From Halomonas sp. PR-M31 (GTDB lineage Bacteria; Pseudomonadota; Gammaproteobacteria; Pseudomonadales; Halomonadaceae), in NCBI RefSeq assembly GCF_001039575.1, contig NZ_JIBT01000030.1, positions 20,806 through 84,805 of the forward strand: DNA of 64,000 nt, given 5' to 3'. A model generated the notes under the pieces. The model ran no database searches and was not told the DNA's origin. It saw only the letters and a list, made by a program, of their open reading frames with translations. Position numbers and translations under genes: made by a program. Below are positions 48,003-56,023 of the stretch, piece by piece. Positions within the stretch are counted from its first letter, which is position 1. Each line of letters opens with the position of its first letter.

Positions 48003-48740
48003 ATGGAACGTACCCTCATCGGCATGCTCACGCCGTCTTCCAATACCGTGTTAGAGCCTTATACCAGCGCACTCTTGCACAGTCTCTTGCCGGAAGTAAC
48101 CGCTCACTTCCAGCGTTTTACGGTTACAGAAATCTCTATGCGCGGCGAGTCCCTGACTCAGTTCGATCCGGCGCCTTTGCTGGCAGCGGCGCAGTTGCTT
48201 AACGACGCACGCATGGACGTAATCGCCTGGAACGGCACCTCCTCGAGCTGGCTGGGGTTCGAGGCCGACCGTCGTCTCTGCGCGGCCATCCAGGACACTA
48301 TTGGTGTGCCGGCGACCACCAGCGTACTGGCGCTGAACGAAGTGCTCGAGCGCGCCCAGGTGTCGCGGCTGGGCTTGGTCACGCCCTATCTCGATGATAT
48401 CCAGGCGGCCATCGTCGCCAACTACAACGCCGCCGGGCACGAAGTGGTGGGGGAGCGTCATCTCAATGACAAGGGCAATTTCTCCTTTTCCGACTACGAC
48501 GAAGCCACTCTGGCCGAGATGGTGCGCGAGGTCGCCCAGGCGCGGCCCGAGGCGATCACCATCTTGTGTACCAACTTGCGCGGGGCTGGCATCGTCGCCG
48601 AGCTGGAGCAGGAGCTGGGCATTCCCATCTACGACTCCGTCAGCGTCACCGTATGGAAGACCCTGCAGATGGCGGGCATCGACCCGGCGCGGGTCACCGG
48701 CTGGGGTCAGCTATTCCAGGATCGACGCCTGAAGGCATGA
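48003..48740 (+). CDS. Maleate isomerase/arylmalonate decarboxylase-like protein with a single catalytic Cys
   Basis: 245 residues of the Asp/Glu racemase superfamily. The N-terminus LIGMLTPSSNTVLEPYTSAL is typical of maleate isomerase and AMDase. The first Cys position reads AWNGTSS (no Cys, about 75-81), while the second is present in ILCTNLRGAG (Cys189). One remaining Cys at this position is the pattern of arylmalonate decarboxylase (Cys188 with Gly74), whereas maleate isomerase needs both. A decarboxylase or lyase role on a malonate-like acid is therefore possible. It starts the plus-strand catabolic run and is followed by a TRAP binding protein. Confidence 0.8.
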   Translation: MERTLIGMLTPSSNTVLEPYTSALLHSLLPEVTAHFQRFTVTEISMRGESLTQFDPAPLLAAAQLLNDARMDVIAWNGTSSSWLGFEADRRLCAAIQDTIGVPATTSVLALNEVLERAQVSRLGLVTPYLDDIQAAIVANYNAAGHEVVGERHLNDKGNFSFSDYDEATLAEMVREVAQARPEAITILCTNLRGAGIVAELEQELGIPIYDSVSVTVWKTLQMAGIDPARVTGWGQLFQDRRLKA

Positions 48741-48763
48741 ACCCATGACAGTAAAACCTTCCA

Positions 48764-48776
48764 ATCGACAACAACA
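48764..48776 (+). promoter_or_regulatory. CA-rich leader element upstream of the second dctP
   Basis: ATCGACAACAACA, 22 bases before the dctP start and identical to the minus-strand element at 47009-47021. It is a possible sRNA-binding leader of GcvB-target type, which is an inference. Confidence 0.4.
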
Positions 48777-48798
48777 ATCAAGCGCGTAGGAGAGAACA

Positions 48799-49854
48799 AT
48801 GAAAGCAACGTTCTTCAAGAAAGTCGCTATCGCTGCAACGGTGGCCTCTGGTTTGACCGCAGGAAACAGCATTCTCGCGGCGGACATCCAGCTACGGGTA
48901 GTGGGCAACTTCTCGGGCAACAAGCTGCACGTCGAGGAGGTCGAGCGCCCTTTCTTCACCAAACTGGGCGAGCGCGAGGATCTGAATGTCGTCTACAACA
49001 CCATGGACGCCATTGGCGTGGAGGCCGCGGATGCCTTGCGCATGATCCGCTCCGGCGCCTTCGATGTCATGTCGGTGCAGATCGGCATGGCCTCTCGCGA
49101 TGAACCCTTTTTTGAAGGCATCGATCTGGCGGGAGTAACCGCCAATCTTGATGAGCAGCGCGAAGCGGTGGAGGCCTTCCGTCCCAAATTCGATGCCCGG
49201 TTGCAAGAGCGCTTCAACGCTAAGCTGATGACGCTATGGCCCTTTGGACCCCAGATGATGTTCTGCAACGGCGATATCAACGGCGTCGACGGTCTCGAGG
49301 GTAAGAAGGTGCGGGTCTTCACGCCCTCCATGTCGCGGCTGGTAGAAGGACTTGGCGCGACACCGGTGACCCTGCAGTTCAGCGAGGTTTACCTGGCCCT
49401 GCAGCGTGGTGTGGCAGATTGCGGCGTGACGGCACCTTCCGCGGGCAACAACGGCAAATGGCCGGAAGTGACCGATCACTTCGTGCCGCTGCCGCTGGCC
49501 TACTCGGTGCAGGGGCATTTCATGAACCTGGATACCTGGAACAAGCTCGATGAGACACAGCAACAGGAGCTGACCGAGGCCTTCGCCGAACTGGAAAAGC
49601 AAATGTGGGACCTGGCCTACGACGTCAATGACGATGCCATCGCCTGCAACACAGGTCAGGAGAGCTGCCAGGATCATAAAGCCTACGACATGGCCCTTGT
49701 GGACATCGACGAAAATTCCCGCGAGCGGGTCGAGAAGATTACTTCTGACGCCGTGCTGCCGGTATGGGGCGAAAACTGCAATCAACAGTATCCCGAGTGC
49801 ACCCAGGTATGGAACGAGACCGTCGGTGATGTGACCGGCTTCCAGATCCAGTAG
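48799..49854 (+). CDS. dctP: TRAP transporter solute-binding protein DctP (second system)
   Basis: 351 residues with a signal peptide (KKVAIAATVASGLTAGNSIL, cut near AADIQ). DctP-type fold: LRVVGNFSGNKLHVEEVERP, FDVMSVQIGMASRDEPFFEG, GKKVRVFTPSMSRLVEGLGA (substrate Arg region, about 170-190) and VYLALQRGVADCGVTAPSAG. Extra Cys residues in the C-terminal part (ACNTGQESCQDH and ENCNQQYPEC) could form disulfides and are unusual for the family. AGGAGA precedes the ATG. Its sequence is not close to the DctP at 45996, so it probably binds a different ligand. Confidence 0.9.
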   Translation: MKATFFKKVAIAATVASGLTAGNSILAADIQLRVVGNFSGNKLHVEEVERPFFTKLGEREDLNVVYNTMDAIGVEAADALRMIRSGAFDVMSVQIGMASRDEPFFEGIDLAGVTANLDEQREAVEAFRPKFDARLQERFNAKLMTLWPFGPQMMFCNGDINGVDGLEGKKVRVFTPSMSRLVEGLGATPVTLQFSEVYLALQRGVADCGVTAPSAGNNGKWPEVTDHFVPLPLAYSVQGHFMNLDTWNKLDETQQQELTEAFAELEKQMWDLAYDVNDDAIACNTGQESCQDHKAYDMALVDIDENSRERVEKITSDAVLPVWGENCNQQYPECTQVWNETVGDVTGFQIQ

Positions 49855-49912
49855 TCGTAACCGTCCCCCGCCGACAGTAACCGGTGCCGGCGGCGGGCCG
49901 AGGGGCATTATC

Positions 49913-50527
49913 ATGCAATCACAGCATTTCTATCTTGCGGCTCGCAAGCTGGCCCATGGTGCGGCCATCGTGGCGGGCTATGCGGCCTTGGGGCTATCGT
50001 TGCTGATCGCCTTCGAGGTGGTCTCGCGCAAGTTCTTCAATTTTTCCCTGCAGGGGGTCGATGAGATCGGCGGCTATGTGCTGGCGATTGGGGTGGCCTT
50101 CAGTTTCGCCTACGCTTTATTGCACCGCGCCCATACCCGTGTCGACATGCTGCTGGTCAAATTGCCCGCGCCTCTGCGCGCCTTTTTGAATGCCGTGGCC
50201 ATGCTGCTGTTGGCGGCCTTTGCTTCTTTCATGCTGTGGCGAGCCATCGAGACGTTACGCGAGACCCTGGAGTTCGGCAGTCGCGCCAGCACGCCGCTAC
50301 AGACACCCCTTTGGATTCCTCAGACACTGTGGATCCTGGGACTTGGCGTGTTTGCCGTGCTGGCGGTATTTCTCGCGCTGCGCGCCTGGTGGTTGCTATT
50401 GCGTGGCCAGATTGGCGTGGTCAATGACGAGTTCGGCCCCCGCTCCGCGGATGATGAGCTCAATGAAGCGCGCCAGGATTATGGTACCCGCGTGTCCGAA
50501 ACCCAACAGCGGAGGAGCCCTTCATGA
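49913..50527 (+). CDS. dctQ: TRAP transporter small permease DctQ (second system)
   Basis: 204 residues, four membrane helices (about 17-38, 52-72, 90-110 and 138-160). The family motif is SRKFFNFSLQGVDEIGGYVL (about 38-57). RAHTRVDMLLVKLP follows. A hydrophilic C-terminal tail of about 35 residues extends past the last helix. The ATG of dctM overlaps its stop in ATGA. It partners the broken DctM downstream. Confidence 0.92.
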   Translation: MQSQHFYLAARKLAHGAAIVAGYAALGLSLLIAFEVVSRKFFNFSLQGVDEIGGYVLAIGVAFSFAYALLHRAHTRVDMLLVKLPAPLRAFLNAVAMLLLAAFASFMLWRAIETLRETLEFGSRASTPLQTPLWIPQTLWILGLGVFAVLAVFLALRAWWLLLRGQIGVVNDEFGPRSADDELNEARQDYGTRVSETQQRRSPS

Positions 50528-51823
50528 TCGGTGCTTTCGAAGTCATGATCGGTTTTTTATCATGCTAGGCATGATGGCCCTAGGGATTCACGTCGCGGTG
50601 GCGATCCTGTCCGTGGCGGTGCTAGGCACGCTGATGTTCCTGGGCCTGCCGCTGCTGTACTCCTTCGGCGACACCCTGTGGGGCACACTCAACGACTTCA
50701 TCCTGACCGCGATTCCGCTGTTTATTCTGCTGGGAGAACTGCTATTGCGTAGCGGGGTTACCGAGCGCATGTACAGCGCCTTGTCGGTATGGCTCAATCG
50801 CCTGCCCGGTGGTCTTCTACACACCAATATCGGCGCCTCCGCGGTATTTGCCGCCATGTCCGGCTCCTCGGTGGCCACCGCCGCCACCATTGGCACCGTG
50901 GCCTTGCCGGCCTTCGCCGAACGCGGCTACAGCGAGCGTTTGCGCTCGGCACCCTGGCCGCCGGAGCGACGCTCGGCATTTTGATTCCACCCAGCATCAA
51001 CATGATCATTTACGGGGCGATCACCAACACCTCCATCGGCAAACTGTTCATCGCCGGCATCCTGCCGGGGCTGGCCCTGGCTGGCGCCTTCATGCTGGCG
51101 ATCATGGCTTTCAGCCTGCTGAGGCCCGGCGTGGCCGGCGAGCGCGAAGAGCGGGTTCCATTGCGCAAGCGTCTGGCGTCGCTGGTGGACCTGCTGCCGC
51201 CAACGTTCGTCTTCGCCATCGTCATGGGCAGCATCTACGGTGGTTGGGCCACGCCCACCGAGGCGGCGGCCTTGGGAACAGTGGCCGCGCTGGTAGTGGC
51301 GGCCTTCAACCGCAAGCTGACCGTCACGATGCTGCACGAGTGCTTCCTGTCCATGGCGCGCACCACGGCGATGATCATGTTGATCATCGTGGCCGCCTTC
51401 TTCCTCAACTACATCGTCGGCATTCTGGGTATCCCCAATACCCTGACGCGCTGGGTCGCAGATCTGGGCCTTTCGCCCGTGGGTCTGATCCTGGCACTGG
51501 TGATTTTTTACCTGGTGCTAGGCTGCTTCCTCGAGACGCTTTCGATGATGATCGCCACCGTGCCCATCGTGGTGCCGATGGTTGTGCAGTTTGGCTTCGA
51601 CTCGGTGTGGTTCGGCATCTTTCTGGTGGTCATGATGGAGATCTCGCTGATCACCCCGCCCATCGGCATGAATCTCTACGTGGTCCAGGGCGTGCGAGGC
51701 AAGGGCTCGATTGCCGATGTGATGATCGGGAGTCTGCCGTTTCTCGCCATCATGCTGGCCTTCGTGGCACTGATCATTATCTGGCCGGGGCTGGTGCTAT
51801 GGTTGCCCAATGCCATGGGTTGA
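50524..51823 (+). CDS. dctM: TRAP transporter large permease DctM (second system), two frameshifts
   Basis: A DctM sequence runs through three frames. It starts at ATG 50524 (MIGAFEVMIGFF) and loses one T in the T-run at 50553-50558. It continues as IMLGMMALGIHVAVAILSVA through IPLFILLGELLLRSGVTERM to about 50942, where one G is missing (TTGCGCTC for TTGGCGCTC). It ends as LGTLAAGATLGILIPPSINM through ISLITPPIGMNLYVVQGVRG to 51823. The repaired protein is about 433 residues, normal for DctM. Two independent one-base losses in one gene point to sequence errors, though true decay cannot be excluded. Confidence 0.88.
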
Positions 51824-51885
51824 GGAGTACGACCAAGGTTTTGACTTTGACATGAGTCTGACAATAACGATGTGAGATCAAAACA

Positions 51886-53250
51886 ATGGATAAGGCGAAT
51901 GAGGTGACAACGAGTTCTCGAGACGGTATCCAGCCGGTGGCGCCGGAGAATCGACCGATGACCCAAGGCAGCTACGCCCTGGTCTTTTGGTCATCGGGCA
52001 TCATCGTCCAGATCATGGTGATCGGGTTGTACCTGCTACATCCGGTGGGCGGCTTGAATTTCATTCAGGTGATCGTAGCGGGGGTAGTCGCCAGCATGCT
52101 GGTCGCCCTATTGATGACGCTCCAAGGACATGCCGGCATGCGCTACGGCATCCCGTTCATCGTTCAGGGACGGACATCTTTCGGTACTCAAGGTACCAAG
52201 ATCGTTGCCATTTTGAGGTGCATACCGGCCATCGCCTGGAACGGTATTGGTACCTGGATTGGTGCCTTAGCGTTGCAACAGGTCACGACTAGCCTATTTG
52301 GCTTCGGCAATGTCTGGATCTATTTCTTCTTTTTACTGATTCTGCAGAGTTTGCTGGCCTATCGTGGTGTGGGTACGATCTCGCGTTTCAATGGTGCGAT
52401 GTCGCTGATCATCTTTGCCATGCTGTTGTATTTCTTCTATGTGGTGTTTGCCGAAGGTGATATCGACTTTTCCGTTGCCTCGGAAGTACCTGGTTCTTGG
52501 GGGCTGTTGTGGATCGCCGGCATGATGGCTGCCTTTGCCAACTGGACGACCGTCATCCTCAATAGTTCCGACCTGACACGCCAGATCGATCCACGGGGGC
52601 GCTCTATTCTGCGTGTCAGCGCCATTGCCAACTTCTTCGGTGTGATTCCACCATGGCTGTTCATGATCCTGTCCGGCATGCTGATTGGCCTTGCTACCGG
52701 TAGCACCGATCCTATCGCCGGCCTTGTCGAACTGGCGCCTAATCCGGTGTTCGGCATCGTGCTGCTGGTGTTCATCATCCTGGCGCAGATCACTTCGAAC
52801 CTGACGCTCAATATTCTGCCGCCGGCATTGGCCTTCCAGGACATCTTCAAGATTTCCTGGCATAGCGGCATTATTTTGGTCGCCGCACTCTCGGTGGTGA
52901 CAGCGCCCTGGTATTTGTTCTCCAGCGATTACTTCTTCACGTTCCAGAACTTCTATGCGAGTTTTTTAGGACCGGCCACCGCCATCATGCTGGCGGATTA
53001 TTTCATCCTGCGCAAAACGAAGCTCGATGTAATTAAACTCTATGATGAGAACACCTATCGCTACGCCAGCGGCTTTAGTCCAACGGGGATGCTGTCCCTT
53101 GTCGCTGGCGCTGTGGTGTCTTTCCTGTTCCTCGATTACTCCTGGTTGGTGGGTTTTCCCTTCACCCTGGTGTTCTTCCTGGCCGTCAAGAAGACTGGAA
53201 TTGATGCACGTTTCCAGGACACGGATCGGGCGAAGATTTCGTCGGAATGA
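51886..53250 (+). CDS. NCS1-family permease (second)
   Basis: 454 residues, about 12 helices, NCS1 family. Diagnostic parts are MRYGIPFIVQGRTSFGTQGT (about 86-105), IPAIAWNGIGTWIGALALQQ (about 112-131), NSSDLTRQIDPRGRS and NILPPALAFQDIF. It differs clearly from the ureide NCS1 protein at 29484. Substrates of the family are cytosine, uracil, allantoin, hydantoins and similar rings. Next to a hydantoinase/dihydropyrimidinase gene, a hydantoin or pyrimidine is the likely cargo, as for Mhp1. A small AtzF-C-like gene begins 7 bp after its stop. Confidence 0.88.
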   Translation: MDKANEVTTSSRDGIQPVAPENRPMTQGSYALVFWSSGIIVQIMVIGLYLLHPVGGLNFIQVIVAGVVASMLVALLMTLQGHAGMRYGIPFIVQGRTSFGTQGTKIVAILRCIPAIAWNGIGTWIGALALQQVTTSLFGFGNVWIYFFFLLILQSLLAYRGVGTISRFNGAMSLIIFAMLLYFFYVVFAEGDIDFSVASEVPGSWGLLWIAGMMAAFANWTTVILNSSDLTRQIDPRGRSILRVSAIANFFGVIPPWLFMILSGMLIGLATGSTDPIAGLVELAPNPVFGIVLLVFIILAQITSNLTLNILPPALAFQDIFKISWHSGIILVAALSVVTAPWYLFSSDYFFTFQNFYASFLGPATAIMLADYFILRKTKLDVIKLYDENTYRYASGFSPTGMLSLVAGAVVSFLFLDYSWLVGFPFTLVFFLAVKKTGIDARFQDTDRAKISSE

Positions 53251-53256
53251 AATGCC

Positions 53257-53712
53257 ATGCCACTCCAAAGCAGGCGATTAGAGACGACTTTTCGGATTGA
53301 ATGGATTGATGAAGCGATGAAAGAAAATGAATTGAAGCTACGTATGTTCGTGAATGGTCAGGCGATGTCTGGTGGTGCCATTAATTTTTCCTTGAAAGGC
53401 GCTGCGTTTCTAGGAAACGTCAAGACGGCGGCTAAATATCGCTTTTATTCCGTTCGAGACGAATTCCCTGGGCTTTTTCCTGCAGCCGAGAATGGCTCGA
53501 TGGTGCCGGGCGAGCTTTATGAAGTTTCCTATAAACAGTTGCGTGAACGTCTGCTGCCGAATGAACCCGAGGAGCTCGAGCTTACGGTAATCGAGCTTGA
53601 GGATGGTTCAGGCTCGCTAAGCATGCGCCTACGAGATACGGCCCTTGATCTGCCCGGGGTGATAGACATTAGTGAAAAGGGCGGCTGGCTGGCTTACAGA
53701 GCGGGTCGATAA
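53257..53712 (+). CDS. Stand-alone allophanate hydrolase C-terminal-like protein
   Basis: 151 residues from ATG 53257, or 131 from ATG 53317, which better fits the domain start. The sequence LRMFVNGQAMSGGAINFSLK, then GNVKTAAKYRFYSVRDEFPG, GSMVPGELYEVSYKQL and the final DISEKGGWLAYRA match the C-terminal domain of allophanate hydrolase (AtzF), a gamma-glutamylcyclotransferase-like fold. The amidase domain is absent. In AtzF this part completes breakdown of the N-carboxycarbamate, so a free-standing version may act on a carbamoyl or N-carboxy intermediate made by the adjacent hydantoinase. The function is otherwise unknown. Confidence 0.7.
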   Translation: MPLQSRRLETTFRIEWIDEAMKENELKLRMFVNGQAMSGGAINFSLKGAAFLGNVKTAAKYRFYSVRDEFPGLFPAAENGSMVPGELYEVSYKQLRERLLPNEPEELELTVIELEDGSGSLSMRLRDTALDLPGVIDISEKGGWLAYRAGR

Positions 53713-53757
53713 GCCTATGGGCTTTACCCGATACGAACTCAAGGAGGCAATAACGCT

Positions 53758-55188
53758 ATGCAAGGTTACGACACGCTGATCAAGAATGGCCTGATCATTA
53801 CCGCTGCCGACCGCTATCACGCCGACATTGGCATCAAGAACGGACGTATCGTCGCCTTGGGTCGTGATCTCGGTGAGGCCGAGGAGGTCATCGACGCCGA
53901 AGGATTGTGGGTACTGCCTGGCGGCATCGACGCCCATTGCCATCTGGATCAGCCCCTCGGTGATGGCGCGGTGATGGCCGATGACTTTCACAGCGGTACG
54001 CGCTCGGCGGCCTGCGGCGGCACCACCACTGTAATTCCCTTCGCCGCTCAGCATAAAGGCCAGAGCCTGCGCGCCGCGGTGGAGGATTATCATCGGCGCA
54101 GCGAGGGCAAGGCCTTCATTGACTACGCCTTTCACATGATCGTCACCGACCCCACCGAAACGGTGTTGAAGGAAGAGTTGCCGGCGTTGATCAAGGAGGG
54201 CTACAGCTCCTTCAAGATCTACATGACCTACGACGATCTCAAGCTCAATGATCGCGAGATTCTCAACGTGCTGGCCCTAGCCCGGCGCGAGGAGGCCATG
54301 GTCATGGTGCACGCGGAGAACGCCGACTGCATCGCCTATCTGACCGAGCTTCTCACGGAGAGCGGTAACACCGGGCCTTACTATCATGGCGTGGCGCATT
54401 CGAGCATTGGCGAGCGCGAGGCATCTCACCGGGCGATTTCGCTGGCGGAGCTGGTCGATGTGCCGGTGCTGATCGTGCATGTCTCCGGCATTGATGCCAT
54501 CGAGCAGATCCGCTGGGCTCAGAGCCGGGGGCTGCGCGTCTACGGCGAGACCTGCCCGCAGTACCTGATGCTCACCGCCGACGATCTGAATCGCGATGGC
54601 TTCGACGGCGCCAAGTACGTGTGCAGCCCGCCGCCTCGCGACCCGGCGTCCCAGGAAGCGGTGTGGCAAGGCTTGGAAAGCGGCGTGTTCCAGGTGTTCT
54701 CCTCGGATCACGCGCCCTTTCGCTTCGAGGATCTGAAGGGCAAGAAGCTTCACGGCGAGCATGCCCATTTCGAGCACATTCCCAACGGCATTCCCGGCCT
54801 CGAGACGCGGCTGCCGATCCTGTTCTCCGAGGGTGTGGTCAAGGAGCGTATCGATGTCACTCGCTTCGTAGCGTTGACCGCGACCAATCCGGCCAAGATC
54901 TACGGACTTTATCCGCGCAAGGGCACAATCGCCATCGGCAGCGATGCCGACCTGACCCTGTGGAACGCTGAAGCAAAGAGCACCATACGTAACGCCGAGC
55001 TGCATCATGCCGTCGATTACACGCCTTACGAAGGGCTCGAATTGACCGGACTCCCAGTGCTCACGCTATGCCGCGGTCGGGTGGTGGCCCGGGATGGTCA
55101 GCCCGAGAGCGAGGCCGGTTACGGCGAATTTCTCGAGTGCGACAAGCCGCAGCCCGCCCGCCCACGTGGCAACGCCAAGGGATTCTGA
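53758..55188 (+). CDS. hydA: Dihydropyrimidinase / D-hydantoinase
   Basis: 476-residue binuclear-zinc amidohydrolase opening dihydropyrimidine or hydantoin rings to N-carbamoyl amino acids. All metal ligands are visible: HxH in GGIDAHCHLDQP (about 58-69), carboxylated Lys in YSSFKIYMTYDDL (about 150), MVHAENADC, LIVHVSG and the Asp in VFSSDHAPFRFEDLKGKK. It begins YDTLIKNGLIITAADRYHAD. AAGGAGG lies upstream. It lies in a co-directional group with the permease, the AtzF-C-like gene and, 2 bp after its stop, the MhpD-like gene. No carbamoylase gene is nearby, so the fate of the carbamoyl product is open. The true substrate may be a less usual ring. Confidence 0.92.
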   Translation: MQGYDTLIKNGLIITAADRYHADIGIKNGRIVALGRDLGEAEEVIDAEGLWVLPGGIDAHCHLDQPLGDGAVMADDFHSGTRSAACGGTTTVIPFAAQHKGQSLRAAVEDYHRRSEGKAFIDYAFHMIVTDPTETVLKEELPALIKEGYSSFKIYMTYDDLKLNDREILNVLALARREEAMVMVHAENADCIAYLTELLTESGNTGPYYHGVAHSSIGEREASHRAISLAELVDVPVLIVHVSGIDAIEQIRWAQSRGLRVYGETCPQYLMLTADDLNRDGFDGAKYVCSPPPRDPASQEAVWQGLESGVFQVFSSDHAPFRFEDLKGKKLHGEHAHFEHIPNGIPGLETRLPILFSEGVVKERIDVTRFVALTATNPAKIYGLYPRKGTIAIGSDADLTLWNAEAKSTIRNAELHHAVDYTPYEGLELTGLPVLTLCRGRVVARDGQPESEAGYGEFLECDKPQPARPRGNAKGF

Positions 55189-55190
55189 TC

Positions 55191-55964
55191 ATGACTCACG
55201 AGGAGATCGTTACCGCCGGCGCCCAGCGCTTGATCGACGCTCACGAGCAGCGCAGGCAAATTGCGATACCCGAAGATATTCCGCTGAGTGAGGTGCAGGA
55301 TGCCTATGCCATTCAGGAACGTGTTTCCGCGCGCTTGAGTACGCCCTCGGGTTGGAAGCTGGGCGGCATCATCAAAGGTGAGATACCACGCTTCTCACGC
55401 TTGTTCAGCGATCTGAGCCAGCGCTCACCTGGGCGCATCGCTCAGAAGGACTATCATCGTGTCTTTCTCGAGCCGGAGCTTGCCGTGGTGCTGGGCGACG
55501 ATCTGCCGGCACGCAGCACCCTCTATAGCCTGGAAGAAATCATCGAGCGTATTGCCAGCCTGCATGCCGCCATCGAGGTGGTGGATAGCCGTTTCGAGAG
55601 CTGGCCGGAGGTGCCGCCGCTTTGGCAGCTAGCCGATGGATTGAGTCACGGTAGCTTCGTGCTGGGTGGCGGCATCGATGGCGCCGATCTAAAGCAGCAA
55701 CTAAAGCAAATAAAGGACGCCGCCTATCGCCTGGTATTGGATAGCAAAATAGTCCTCTCGGGCCGGGGCGATCACCCTGGCGGCGATCCCGCCCAGTTGC
55801 TGATGCAGATGATCAATACCCGCATTGCCACCAGTGGCGAGGGATTCCAGGCTGGCGAGGTGATCACCACGGGCACCTTCAATGGCGTGGTGGAGATGCG
55901 CCCGGGGCAATGGGCACAGTTGCTCTTCGAAGGTATCGGCGAGGTGGAGTTGAATCTCGACTGA
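55191..55964 (+). CDS. MhpD-like 2-keto-4-pentenoate hydratase-family protein
   Basis: 257 residues from ATG 55191, 2 bp after the hydA stop; the frame opens earlier inside hydA, so this start is chosen. Family segments are AYAIQERVSARL, GWKLGGIIKGEIPRFSRLFS, FLEPELAVVLGDDL (metal Glu pair, about 101-114), HAAIEVVDSRFESWP and GEVITTGTFNGVVEMRPGQW. Members hydrate 2-oxo-4-enoic acids in meta-cleavage routes or act on related oxo-acids. In this operon it could process a carbon skeleton released from the ring-opened substrate. Substrate unknown. Confidence 0.86.
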   Translation: MTHEEIVTAGAQRLIDAHEQRRQIAIPEDIPLSEVQDAYAIQERVSARLSTPSGWKLGGIIKGEIPRFSRLFSDLSQRSPGRIAQKDYHRVFLEPELAVVLGDDLPARSTLYSLEEIIERIASLHAAIEVVDSRFESWPEVPPLWQLADGLSHGSFVLGGGIDGADLKQQLKQIKDAAYRLVLDSKIVLSGRGDHPGGDPAQLLMQMINTRIATSGEGFQAGEVITTGTFNGVVEMRPGQWAQLLFEGIGEVELNLD

Positions 55965-56023
55965 CTTTCATTGCCCCGACCTTCACACTGGGTATCCCTG
56001 TTTGTAGCAGAAGGAACCTGGCG

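Noticed and set aside
50524..51823. Programmed frameshifting in the second dctM
   Set aside because: Two separate deletions, only one in a T-run, and no known recoding in this family; sequence error is simpler.
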